64,000 bases of DNA, from contig CP085826.1 of assembly GCA_020809705.1 (NCBI GenBank), forward strand, positions 7,068,001-7,132,000, in the 5' to 3' direction. A program made the position numbers and the translations under genes. The stretch's first letter is position 1. The number at the start of each line of letters is the position of its first letter. The stretch comes from Calonectria ilicicola (taxonomy: Eukaryota; Ascomycota; Sordariomycetes; Hypocreales; Nectriaceae). The notes below the pieces were generated by a model. That model searched no databases and had not been told where the DNA came from. It saw nothing but the letters and a program-made list of their open reading frames with translations. This document shows, in pieces, positions 43,790 through 54,918 of the stretch.

Positions 43790-44190
43790 TGGAGCTTCCC
43801 AGACGATAGCATGACCAAATCAGCGATCGAGAAGATCAGCCTGGACAGCGATAGTTTAGTTGGCCCTGAAGCGGCGGCATTCGTCGAGACTGGCTTGTGC
43901 TACATCACTGCTCAAAGTATATGTTATCCCTAATTTATTTAATTCTTTCTGCTAATGTTAAATAGTTATGGCTTTGACTGTGCCTCATAGATATCAGTTC
44001 CAATGCGGCCATGCTAGCAATTAGCCATAGTTCCTAATAATAAGACATACACACTGTACTAACTCACTAAGTCTAAGCCAACATTAACATAATTAAAGGT
44101 TGGAATTAGAATTGAATGTACGAAGAACCTGATTTTCTCTTCATTTGTATTTCCTCTCATCCTATATAGCGGGGGTTATGGTGGAGGACC
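43790..44190 (-). pseudogene. Decayed partial copy of the short-chain dehydrogenase gene and its promoter
   Basis: This stretch aligns with 33708-34110, the 5' third of the dehydrogenase gene and its upstream region, in the same orientation. Shared words include GAGCTTCC, ATCAGCCTGGA, AGCGAT, GCGGCA, TCGTCGAG, ATGGCTTTG, TGTACTAACTCACTAA and CCTATATAG. The start codon is lost (ACACTGTAC against ACATTGTAC), the frame is interrupted, and only about the first 85 codons are represented. The match extends past the start codon into the promoter. It is therefore a duplicated DNA fragment about 10.1 kb from its source, not a second gene. Confidence 0.75.
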
Positions 44191-44403
44191 CATTAGCATC
44201 CCTCTCAAAATGTCTTTTAATGCATCATTTACAGACATAGCTTTCTAGTAATTGGTCTTACATAATTAGCCTTTCTTCTAGATAGAAGATATTAATAAAG
44301 TAAAAACTAAAGCAAGCAAGGCCGCGCGACCTTTTGGTCGTTAATTTTGCCCCTCTTAATACCTAGCAAGCTACCCAGGTCGGAATGGCAAGCTCAGACC
44401 GAC

Positions 44404-44600
44404 TCGGTTCTGCCCCTACTCCACTCCGCATATGTAATCCCGAAATAAGCTTAGGACGTTTAGATAGAATTTGGCAAAGTTTATTAGTCTCGTGTTTCTA
44501 ATTGAAGCCAGTTATGGACAGTTATATAGGGGCCTGGAAGCTCCAGGGCAATTGGTTCTGCGTAGCAAAGAGAGAAAAAAAAAAGAAGAAACCCGGGAAT
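44404..44600 (+). repeat. Dispersed repeat, copy B
   Basis: Second copy of the roughly 160-base repeat at 27160-27360, in the same orientation. It runs from CTACTCCACTCCGC through GCTTAGG, TTTCTAATTGAAG and CTGGAAGCTCCAGGG to GGTTCTGCGTA, then an A-rich GAGAGAAAAAAAAAAGAAG end. Differences between copies are spread evenly and include many transitions. No coding content. Confidence 0.6.
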
Positions 44601-45145
44601 AAGCAGATTTTGTATATGCCAATGCGTCTTGTTGAATCCAATTTGGGCTGCCCCAAGTACAATGAACATAATTTATGGTATAATTGATTGTATAATTGAT
44701 GAACATGGGGTCATTTTAGTTACATGTTTCTCAGTGTTTCACATTGAGAGTTTGATGCTTTACCTCAGAGCTCCGCTTCCCGAACAAATATGATGAATGA
44801 TCTCCATCTTTCAGATGATCATCGACAAAGGCTATTACCGGATCGAGCAGACCTTCTGATCTCGGCTTCCGTGCATCCGAGATCCTTGCTCTCAGACTTA
44901 TCTTTGACTTAATGCCTTCAATCTCATGTTCATTCTTAGTTTTATTGTCGCTCTCGGTTTTGCTATCGCTTTCGGTTCTAATCTCATATTCGATTTAATT
45001 TTTGCTTTTGGTGAAGGAAACTGTAGTATATAATAACACACACATACTTCAGTGACTTAGTAGAATACTGCCACAACCAGAATTCCAATTATCTTATCCA
45101 TTTCTTATACTTAATATCAGTTAATTCATTTCGAAAAGATTCAAA

Positions 45146-45469
45146 ATGCAGTTCCTCGCACTCTTGTCTATTGGTCTTGCCGGTTGCGCCGTTGCACTGC
45201 CAGCCGATCCTGTATTGGACACTGAAAACCTCGCTAAACGAGACTGCACATTCAGCAGTACTTGCCTCGGCACCTTGAGTCTCTACAGTGGCAGTGGTTG
45301 TTTAGAAACCTATTGCGGCGAAAAGTTTTGTGTAAGTGAACTTGGCCACGTTTTAATTGAGATTTAGAAACTAATACATACATAGTGTTAAATTATTTCA
45401 TTTTGAATGAAATATGTTAGGGAGGATTGTATGAATAATCGTTGTATGGAGTTCCTTGTAAAGGTTTAA
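45146..45469 (+). CDS. Small cysteine-rich secreted peptide, 2 exons, about 67-76 aa
   Basis: Short pre-pro-peptide. Residues 1-18 form a signal peptide (MQFLALLSIGLAGCAVAL), followed by a short pro-region ending in LAKR, a Kex2-type cleavage site. The mature part then starts DCTFSSTCLG and contains GSGCLETYCGEKFC. Exon 1 is 45146-45331, ending at a GTAAGT donor. Two acceptors are possible: AG at 45419-45420 gives a short GGLYE ending at 45438, and AG at 45423-45424 gives an ending with two more cysteines (CMNNRC) at 45469. Reading straight through stops at 45367. It lies alone in A+T-rich sequence. It may be an effector-like or antimicrobial-like secreted peptide; I cannot assign a family. 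Confidence 0.6.
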
Positions 45470-46208
45470 GCTCGGCCGATTGTTCATGGTTTTTGAATCA
45501 CTATAGATGTCGTATCGTCACATTGCGGACTGTGGGAAAAGTGAGGCGTGCGCTCTGTCATTCAAGCGCATCGAAATTTTTGTCTACGCTAATGATAATA
45601 AATACATCTATACACCTACCACCATTATTTCAGTAAAGCTTCACCTTGAACTAGTAGACTACTCTGGGTAATGTACGAAAAAACTGGATAAAGAAAGTCA
45701 AGAGCGATTGACACATGATGCAGCTCTAGAGTGTTAACAGTACAATTTGTATGAGTGGCCTCGAGGCAAGAGTCATCTTGCTTGACAGAGAAAGGGCTGC
45801 ATAAATTCCTTGATGGGAAACAGGGCTAGATAATTTGTCCAATTCAGTACCTAGAATGTCATTCTCATTAAGTATCCATATACAGGTAAGGGCACTCAAC
45901 TCAGTCACTGAAGTGAAGCCATGTTCTTCGTCACATTCAATTCAACAGACCGCTCAGTATAACCGAACATAAAAGTACGTACTGAAAAAATAATATACAA
46001 TTTCAACCAATAAATTGATCTCACACAAAATTCATCACATAAAACTCAATATCGTAGTAAGATGAAAACGATGTTGGACTCTTCAGCGCGACCAGCATTC
46101 TCGCCTTACCCTAGAGGGTGCTTAATCAAGGTTGCTACAACTTATCAAAAGCTGGAGCTAATGTAGTATTTCCCCATCCTTTCATTTCCCTCCATCTGCC
46201 CCATTGTT
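45470..46208. other. Convergent intergenic region, no gene seen
   Basis: A+T-rich 739-base spacer between the small secreted peptide gene and the convergent GPI-anchored protein gene. Only short frames are present. Confidence 0.45.
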
Positions 46209-48174
46209 TTATAGAGTTTGAAAAGCAATTAATAATCCCACCAAAGCTGTCACGGTATTGACTTTTGCGAAAGTAGACTTCTGTGTTGCGGGGCTGGCAG
46301 ACATTTGTGACACAGAGGTATGTTTGAGTTCCAACATCGTTGTATTACCTGCGGGGCCAGTAGGAGCTGCAGTGTGTGGAATATTATTGACAATAGTTTT
46401 GGTGAATGTCGAATTCTTATAAAAGGCAGATACTGTTTGAGTTGGCGTGGATATAACAGGGACACTAACTGTTGTGGCCTTCACAAACTCGACAGCATTA
46501 GTAGCGAAGGAATGAATAGTTGTCGTGTGTTCTGCAGGAGGATTAACGCCTTTTGGCGAAGTAAATATACCTACGATAGGCGTAGGGCATGCGGAGAGAA
46601 TAATTCCGTCTGAGACCACAAGTTTTCGGGGGGTTCGCGATGTAGTTGTTGCAACTGGGACGCTCTGAGTCTCGGTGACAGGACATATTGTGGTATATAG
46701 ATCGACCGTCTTAGTGACGACGATCTCCTGGGCCCATTTCCCTGGGCAGTTGATGACAGCGGCTGCGCAGCTAGTGATGGTATATACGGTTGTGGAATGC
46801 ACCATTGTGGTATGGAGAGCGGGAGAGACCGTGATATTCCAAAGTTTACCGGAGACCTTCGGGCTGATTGAAGCCGGGGGCGAGAAAGTGGTAGTTTTCG
46901 GATAGGTGAGCGAGACTGTAGCGTTTGGCAGGACCGAAGCCACTTCGCTTACTGGGATTCTAGGAGGTTTTGATGCTGTAACAGAGGTATTTGCCAGCAC
47001 TGAGACCGCCTCACTAACCGGGAGGGTTGAAAACTTTAATGCTGCAATAGGGGTGTTGGGAAGGGCTGCGTCGATTGCGCCTGGTGCCGTGGTTGGCATT
47101 ACCATGGCTGCCTTCATCGTAGCTGCATTCGTCGTAGCGACACTTTCCCAGCACTGTGTGAGGGTAGTTCCGGTGTAAAGTGTGGAAGAAGCGGTCGGAC
47201 TTGGACCATAGCTTGAAGAATCAATGATAACAACCTCGTTGGCATAAACGGCAGCATTGATATCCCAAGTTTCGGTGCTCTCCAAGCTGCACGCGCTTGT
47301 AGAGTCAAGGGTAGCGATGACCTCAATTAAGTTGAGCCACATGCCAGCATCCAGGGCAAAACCGAATCCAAATAATTCAGCCTTGACGCCTACCTCGGCG
47401 CGCAGACGGAGATCAACTGTCATTTTCGCGGCGCCTGATGTGACCTGCCATGGAATTTTGCTGACAGATGTTCCTGCACTTCCTCAAGGTCAGTATTGCT
47501 CATGGTCCTCAATGTTATGAGTTTACAAGTTGTAACCTTGGATGGTATTAGCTAAATCAAACGCAATCCAAGAGCCGTCTGGAATTGACAACTTAAAGCC
47601 ACCCTCAGCTACGATATGCGCATCAAAGTCGAATATGAGGTCTAGGTAGATGTTCATCCCAATATCGATATCGTCCTGGCGGATGTATCAGTATACATAC
47701 GGTGTTTTCATCTCATCATACTTACTCCTAGACCACCTAAATTAATGATATTTATGGAATGAGTTCCCGAGGCTCCTACATAAACGGATAGATCAATGTA
47801 TGCTGAGGCTCCGGAAAATGTGAGGTTTGCGACTGAATCGCGGATGTCTAGAAAGGATCCTTTTTGGAAGTCGACCAGAACCTTGCCTGATGTCGAACAC
47901 TCTAGACATTCGACCTTCAAGTCGAAGGCGTCTCCATCACCGTCGTTGAGTGTGCTGGTTCCGAATGTTAGCATGGGTGGCTGATTACTGAACTAACGAG
48001 TTCAACGCACAGATCAAAAAGAGGTTGATCCTCTTTGGAATATTCCCAAGGAAAACTGAGCGAGATATCACGGGGAACTACAGGCGCCGTTTCTATAAAT
48101 TCTGGTTCGCTTGATGCGGCAGCTCCAAGTCCTGCCAAAGCAAGGCATATTCCAGATAGGAGTGAATTATGCAT
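46209..48174 (-). CDS. GPI-anchored Thr/Ser-rich cell-surface protein, 4 exons, 601 aa
   Basis: Cell-wall or plasma-membrane surface protein of an uncharacterised fungal family. Exons are 48174-48011, 47954-47726, 47675-47537 and 47482-46209, and frame holds at all three junctions (intron 1 donor GTGCGT, 56 bases). The signal peptide occupies about 1-20 (MHNSLLSGICLALAGLGAA). The folded domain (about 40-290) contains LKVECLECSTSG, NLTFSGASAYIDLSVYVGA and SIPDGSWIAFD, with paired cysteines. A Thr/Val/Ser-rich stalk of about 290 residues follows, with many TTTV and VTS-like stretches. A C-terminal hydrophobic tail (VTALVGLLIAFQTL) fits a GPI signal. Length is typical of such surface proteins. 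The gene is intact; function may be adhesion or surface masking, which is inference. Confidence 0.82.
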
Positions 48175-51100
48175 GTTCAAATGAGAGGATGGGATTCGAA
48201 GAAACCCAATAAAAGAGTGAATATTTGAATCAAACGATCGAAAAACGAACAAAGATTTTTTTTATCGGCCTTGGACATCAACATGGTTATATAGCCAGGT
48301 AGCCATGATTCCAAACTACACACAAAATCCCAATCATGTACGCATCTGTGTTGATCCTACCACACCACTGCGGCAAGTGGTGCCGAGACGTTTGCTATGA
48401 CGGACGAATCAACTGGAATAACAGCATTGTGGGCGACTCTTCGCCACTGAACCAAGGCTCTATCTGTTCCCTCGGTGTTGCCTGCGACGTGCCCCTTGCC
48501 CACTTACGCCGCTAAGGTTGCTTCTACTCAGGCACCGGCCAATCAGACAGCGCCTTTACACACACCACAGCGACCACAGTCGTAAGGCCGTCAGCAATGG
48601 TCCTTGTCAACCTCGATTGATTCGATGTTCGAGATATTAAGACTACACAAATGTTCAATATGAGTGCATTTTGTGTTAGCTTTTGATGATTCATGGAGTT
48701 TTTGCAATTTGTAACACATGATTTTTTTTTCATGTGAGACTTGGCTATGGAGCAAACTCATAGAATCCCATGAACAAAGAACAGGAAATGTGTTAAAAGC
48801 AGTACATCATGATGGGGTGCCGGGTTCCCGTTAGAAGTAAACCTCTGCATCACTACCGCCCCCTCCTCAGGAGTGAGAAGGAGATAAGGTAGCCCTATAG
48901 AAATGTGATGGATTTCGAAAAGAATAAAAGAAGGTAAGCATCAGTCCCAATGCGGGATAGAAAGTGTTCTAGATTCAGGGGCGCCATAGTTCAAGTGCAT
49001 GATGAGCAATGGTGATTCGTGACCTGTCTAAGGGGTTGAGATGACGAAGGTTGCATGCTCGCAGGGCTGACAGCCAGGGGCTTGATGTTAGCGTTAAATT
49101 TAGGACTAAGCTGTTGGCCGCTGGATGCCTGTGCGCCGATAAGGAATGGGCGTCGGTTTCGGATTTGGCTGGCGTCAGCTAGGACTACAATACTACTGCT
49201 CGAGCAAAGGTGGGGTGGGGACTCCCAAAAAGCGAGGTCCCTCTCACTATATCACATGGATGCCTCAAAATCACGATGGTAGGGAGACTCACAAAAGCCA
49301 CCTAAGCCAGACACAGTAGCATCTCAAACCAATTGCCCGCCACATCCCGCCCCATGGATAAGCATACGATAGCCTAGCCCATTTGCCCATTTGTCTAGAG
49401 CGAGCGGCACAAGCGAACGGCAACAAGATCATGCCAATTTACACAAAATACTTATGGGGATGGGGAAGAGATTTTTTGCAAAAATAATGCTGGTTGGTAA
49501 CATAGATAGCAACGTATTAATGTCGCCAACGATCTTGCTTGACACTCTAACACTCACCATCACCCGCGACCTCGCATAGGCAATCTCACCTTAATAAATC
49601 TCAAAGACGTTTCAAACCGTGTTGGCGCTTCTTTGGTAAAATGGAAAAAATAATATCGATGAGGTATTCTAATTTTTAATTGACATACGACTTCGAAAGT
49701 GACAGTTTAAGCCAACGCGACAACTTCCTTCAGAATCTAGCTGATTTCAATAACTGCAGGTCCACGTGTAGAACATCACGTGGGGCCTGATATAGAATGA
49801 GATACTTCTGTTCTACATGAGGGATCTCGAGGTCACAAGGCCATGGATATACATACGGAGCTGTAGAATAGCTGCCATTACACAACTGTGGCTCTTATGC
49901 ACTACTGATACCATGAATTGATTGGAAATGTCATTTCGTATGCTATATTTGATCTTGTTTTTATGCTAAATTTCTTCTTTATGGTTGCATTTCATGTAGA
50001 TGCTCAGTCAACTACGCATGTACTCGCTCTCTATGTTAGCGTGCTAATATGTATGCTCCCATCGCTCATAATACAATCTAAAAGCGCCTCCCACAGTGAT
50101 TAGTTATCGAGGTACGTATGCAGACAAGGTTGTATAGATCCGATCGGTGCACTGCAATTCTAGCGCCAGACAGGTTGTTGTCGCTACACTTTTAGGATCA
50201 GCAAGGGCAGACACCCGAGTTCGATATATTAGTTTCTCAAGAATACAGACAAGCCACCTCTCAACCACCTCTGCTGGTAACCATAAAATTCGTTCGATCT
50301 AACTATCACACACGGCACCAGACCATATTTCCCCCATATGCGGGGATTGACCGAGGTGGGTGATCAGCCGACTGAGGCCCGTTCCCCGGACTCAATACAA
50401 TCTAGGTCATACGGAGAAGATAATTTTCTCAGTGGCATCGGGCCGCGTTGCGTGGTGTGTCAGTCGCGGGCCTGACCTAGCTGAAGCTCAAGCCATCTGC
50501 AGCTATTCGGAACGAGGTACCTTTGAGGCCCCCTCAAACACGGAACGACGTCCTAAATCGGGATTACGGGGAAATACGAGGCCAGAATCCTTCTCTGCGA
50601 GGTTGTTTCGTGATCCCCCATACTCTAAATGGTATGCATGCGTGTCAAACCTGGGGAGACGGTCTTAATCCGCCTTGGCCAATGCTTCTCGCTTCATTAC
50701 AAATTTTTGCCTCGAACCCGATCAGCCGTTTCCTTGACCGGCCCGGAACCGGGGGGACGGCAATGATCTCCAATTCCCCATACCCATCAATTCAACTGAC
50801 GCATAACGGGGTATTTTTTTTTCTTCTGCGAATCGAATACGTCGCGTCGTCGGGCGATGGCCCATTTCTCAGATCGTCTGACTCGGACCCTGCGCGGTGG
50901 ACATGGGATATTATGTAAAATGGACCGACTACTTCGTAACAGAATCCACAATGGCAATTTTGTCTCCTTGGTGAAAAACTCCGCTTCAAGCTTGGCAAAT
51001 CTGAGAATCAGGGACGATTGCAATGGAATAAATTTTGTGTTTACGTTTTAATATGGCTGCTTTTGGCTGGTCTGGTGCTGGAAAGGCGCGTTGGTTCAAG

Positions 51101-51666
51101 ATTTGGAGAGTGCAGCCTACATAAAACTCAATCCAAAATCTTCATCGCGCCCTACGACGAACCACATATATTCGCCACGAGTTCCTAAGCTAATCGTCCC
51201 GCCTTTTGAAGAACCAACCAAAAATCTTTGAGAGCGACTCCGTTACTCACTTTTCTTTCTAGAATCAGCGTAGAATACTCCACTCCTAGGATCAAGGGGA
51301 TGGATGGATGGCCCATGCTGGGTCGAAGCTAGTCGACCATGTAAGTCGGATGGAGACTTTCGTACGACTGGCCATCAATCGACAGACTTTGGAGCTCTCC
51401 AAATTCTCAGGGTCCTAAGCTCCAAGGTCCGACCTCGGTTGGCAGGGGGAGTCACGTCCCGCATTCATAAAGAGTTCCCGCTCCTGGACGGCTGCTTAGT
51501 CTGGCCGTTTTCGTTCACCTCGATCGACCTCGCGCGCACAACTCTAAATCTTCCCCGCGCACTCCCCATTTCGGACTCAATCGCCCGAAACCCTCCTGAA
51601 CCCAAGAGTTCTGGACACAAAAAAACGTCTGAGTGACAATGATAGACTAATCAACAACAACCTACA
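48175..51666. other. 3.5-kb gene-free interval; transition from accessory region to conserved flank
   Basis: No recognisable gene on either strand. Short frames of 60-130 codons near 50360-50918 and 51304-51636 overlap in different frames and look like chance. An imperfect inverted repeat (CACTGCGGCAAGTG) occurs near 48365-48378. The final few hundred bases should be the promoter and leader of the amino-acid transporter gene. Confidence 0.5.
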
Positions 51667-53159
51667 ATGATCCCTACGACAACTACTCCTCCTGCGGCAG
51701 AGACCGCCGACCACATTACCACGGATAAGGCCAGCAAGAAGAAGGGCAGCCAGAATGTCTCGGCCAGAATGTTCGCCCCGGATGATGCCACCAGCGAAAA
51801 CATGGTGGGAGACGTGACCGAGTTCGAGAAGCGCAAGATCATGGCTGGAAATGCCAAGTTCCATCGCCTCGGCTGGAAGCGCCTCACCATTGTCCTCATC
51901 GTCCAAGCCATCGCCCTGGGTTCGCTGTCCATCCCGGCCGCATTCGCGACCCTGGGAATGGTTGCAGGTGTCATTTGCTCTGTTGGTATCGGTCTGATTG
52001 CCATCTACACAGCCTACATTGTCGGCCAGGTCAAGGTGACCTACCCACATGTGGAGCACTACCCTGCCGCAGGAGGGCTCATGTTTGGCCGGTTTGGATA
52101 CGAGTCCTTCGGCGTCATGTTGACGCTGCAGCTCCTACTCCTCACGGCTTCGCATTGTTTAACGGGGACCATTGCGTTTCAAGTTCTCACTGAAAGCACC
52201 ATGTGCTCCGTTGTATGGGGCGTCGTCTCTGCTATTATTCTGTTGATCCTTGCGATCCCCCCCAGCTTCGCCGAGATGGCTATTCTTGGATATATTGACT
52301 TTGTGTCAATTATTCTTGCCATTGGAATCACAATCATCGCCACCGGAATCCAGAAATCGGAGAGCAGCACTCCAGTCGAGTGGTCGGCGTGGCCAAAGGA
52401 AGATATCAGCGTCTCCAAGGCCTTCATCGCAGTGACCAACATCTTCTTCGCTTACAGCTTTTCCATCTCTCAATTTTCCTTCATGGACGAGATGCACACC
52501 CCGACCGATTATATGAAGTCGATCTGGGCATTGGGAGGCATTGAAATTGTAATCTATACACTCACTGGGGCCCTCATCTACTCATTTGTGGGAGTCGACG
52601 TCAAGTCGCCCGCGATTCTCTCTACATCTAGCACGGTTGCAAAGGTTGCGTTTGGAATCGCGCTGCCAGTCATCTTTATTAGCGGCTCCATTAACACCGT
52701 TGTTGCTGCACGATATATCCATGGCAGAATGTACAAGGACACCATCACGCGATATGTCAACACCACGAAAGGTTGGGTCTCGTGGTTGATCCTGATCACC
52801 ATCATCACATGGATTGGCTTTGTTGTTGCAGAGTCAATTCCATTCTTTAGCGACCTGATCGCCATCACCTCCAGTCTACTCAACTCTGGCTTCACACTCT
52901 ATATTCCGGCAGCAATGTACTTTACTTTGTTGTTGGAAGGCAAGTGGTATGAAAGGAAGAACCTATTCTGGAGCATTGTCAATGGTTTGGTATTCCTCAT
53001 GGGCCTTGTTCTGTTGGTTGGTGGAACATACTCGTCCGTTCTCAGCATTGTAAGTCAGCTCATGGCCTCGCAAGATTGCGCATTACTAACATCTCTTAGA
53101 AAAACGAGTATGCCGCTGGTACGGTAAAGAATGCATTCTCGTGTGCTTCTCTTGTCTAG
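51667..53159 (+). CDS. Amino-acid transporter, AAAP family (Mtr-like), 2 exons, 480 aa
   Basis: Plasma-membrane amino acid/proton symporter similar to the Neurospora neutral and aromatic amino acid permease Mtr. Exons are 51667-53049 and 53100-53159; the 50-base intron near the 3' end is phase 0 and keeps 19 C-terminal residues. The hydrophilic N-terminus (1-70, with MVGDVTEFEKRKIMAGN AKFHRLGW) leads into about 11 membrane helices starting LTIVLIVQAIALGSLSIP. The G-rich AAGGLMFGRFG loop and the AYSFSISQFSFMDEM segment are typical of the family. Length 480 is as expected. The gene marks the start of the conserved right flank. Substrate preference cannot be read from sequence. Confidence 0.92.
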
Positions 53160-53490
53160 TGGAAGGTTAATCATGCCTTGGATGTTAATAGTATGCAGAT
53201 ACGTTAGAGCACTAGCCAAGATAGATAAAATGCAAGCAAAACCACGCCGAATTACTTTGTTACCTTTGAGTTTCCTAGATTATTTCGTGACATAACTTGC
53301 CCTGGGACAAACCCCAACAAATGTCAAGGTCGAAAGTATGAAGATGAAAACAGCTCAAAATATATACTATTTCTAAAGTGCTGACCAAGACAACAAAACA
53401 ACGTCCTTCACTTCAATTTTACCCCTCGCCGAGCATATTTGTCGTATGATTACAGACTATCTAGATCGGGGAGTGGCAAATGTCAACTTG

Positions 53491-53975
53491 CACTGCAGCT
53501 TTAGCCTCCGCATATCACTTTGGGCATGCAGGCCTCTCAACTGACTGCACCGGCGCCAACACCAGTTCAAGTGTCTTGTAGCGCGGAATCGCTAGTGCCC
53601 CGCAGCAGCAGCACTGCAATTTTAACCTCCACAAAGCACTTTGGACATACAGGTCTATCGAGTGGCTTTGTTAATTAGTGACCCCTCACGACATTTTAGA
53701 AAACAAGAGATTAGCTCAACGGGACCTTGTCCACAGTCACCAACCCCACGAAAAAGTCCGTGAGGCAGCGCCGCACTGCAATTTTAGCCTCCACAAAGCA
53801 CTTTAGACAGTCTATCAAGTGGCTTTGTCAGTGACCCCTCACGACATTTTGGGAAACAGGAGCAAGCTATCACGTACGGTTTTTGGACAAAATCTAGATA
53901 CTAACCAGAACTGCAATTTTAGCCTCCAAAAAGCACTTTGGACGTGCAGGGTCTACATCACACATGGGAGCAAAA
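53491..53975 (+). repeat. Degenerate four-unit direct repeat downstream of the transporter gene
   Basis: Four related units start near 53491, 53612, 53774 and 53909, spaced 121, 162 and 135 bases. Each begins with a core like CACTGCAATTTTAGCCTCC followed by ACAAAGCACTTTGGAC. Units 2 and 3 also share a second half with GTGGCTTTGT and GACCCCTCACGACATTTT. The core contains a small hairpin (CAAAG-CA-CTTTG). The spacing is irregular and the cores are better conserved than the spacers. No coding frame runs through. The strand is nominal. Confidence 0.7.
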
Positions 53976-54373
53976 ACTGTGAAATTTTGGTCCTTCCGTT
54001 TGAAAATATCGCTTTCCAATCATATGAACTCGGATCAGACACCCAGTCGGAAATTCCGTTTGTGCAAGTTCCTTTGTGGCATACCATTACTTTCTGCTCT
54101 TTTGGATGGTTTACCATTTCCCTCCGCCAGTAGCCACTACTGCTACAGTGCTACAATTGAAGAAGAACGTTCCCGTTGCGCCCTGTGAGGCGGTTCATGA
54201 CGCGCAATGCATCGGTGAGGTTTGCGCCGTATGCTCACAACTCTCTCTGTCAGTAAGTAGGCTTTATGATTTGACCGGGATCCCATGATGAGAGGCGGGA
54301 TATGCTTCCCCGGGATGTCAATTCGCCAATCAGGCGGAATGCAAATAAAAGGCCGAGGGTGTCATGGGAACAT

Positions 54374-54386
54374 GGGGGGGGGGGGG
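54374..54386 (+). repeat. 13-base G homopolymer
   Basis: An uninterrupted run of 13 G residues lies about 530 bases upstream of the FAD synthase start, next to other G-rich triplets. It could form an intermolecular or intramolecular G-quadruplex and is a likely length-variable site. Confidence 0.8.
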
Positions 54387-54420
54387 AGAGGGAGAAACCC
54401 TTTTTGGGCAGTGCAGCGGC

Positions 54421-54470
54421 AAATCATGGCAAATCATGGCAAGTCATGGTAAATCATGGCAAACCATGGA
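54421..54470 (+). repeat. 10-base minisatellite, five units
   Basis: Five consecutive decamers: AAATCATGGC twice, then AAGTCATGGT, AAATCATGGC and AAACCATGGA. The first, second and fourth are identical; the others differ by one to three bases. They lie upstream of the FAD synthase gene. Confidence 0.9.
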
Positions 54471-54918
54471 ACCTTTTCGGATACTGTGCAGCTAGCGTAG
54501 AGTGCCGGACGTAGTGGACTGCTGGTTATTCCTTCATTGCTTCTTCCTCATTCAGCCACTCCCGGATCTCTGATCCCGACCGAGGCCACCCGCTCACTCA
54601 CCCGCTCACACTAAGCGGCTGATAGAGGAAGGAACGTGCGGCCGCGGGGTTCGGAAAATGCGGGGCGCCATGATCCATCCGCTTCCACGTCCATCGCCAT
54701 CCATCCGCTACTCGCTACTCGCTGCCCACTGTCAACACGCACCTCATTTATCCCCGGCTGCGCATTCACCTCAAACCTTCCCCATATCCTGCCGAATACC
54801 CAGGCAGCCCTCCTAATACTGCCGCCTCTCTTCCTCTTTAATCGCTGTTCCTGCAACAAACTGGCATGGTCACATCTCACAATCAACCCCACCACCACAA
54901 CCGTTGAATCATCCCACC

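Larger units (their letters stand above)
43264..45145. other. Intergenic with dehydrogenase remnant and dispersed repeat copy B
   Basis: Apart from the two features listed separately (dehydrogenase remnant and repeat copy B), no gene is seen. The last 100 bases hold the promoter of the small secreted peptide gene, with a TATATAATA-like element at about 45027-45035. Confidence 0.45.
53160..54918. other. Intergenic region carrying tandem repeats
   Basis: This interval has no gene model. It contains a degenerate four-unit repeat (53491-53975), a 13-base G run (54374-54386) and a five-unit 10-base minisatellite (54421-54470), all listed separately. The last 300 bases are the promoter and leader of the FAD synthase gene. 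Confidence 0.5.
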
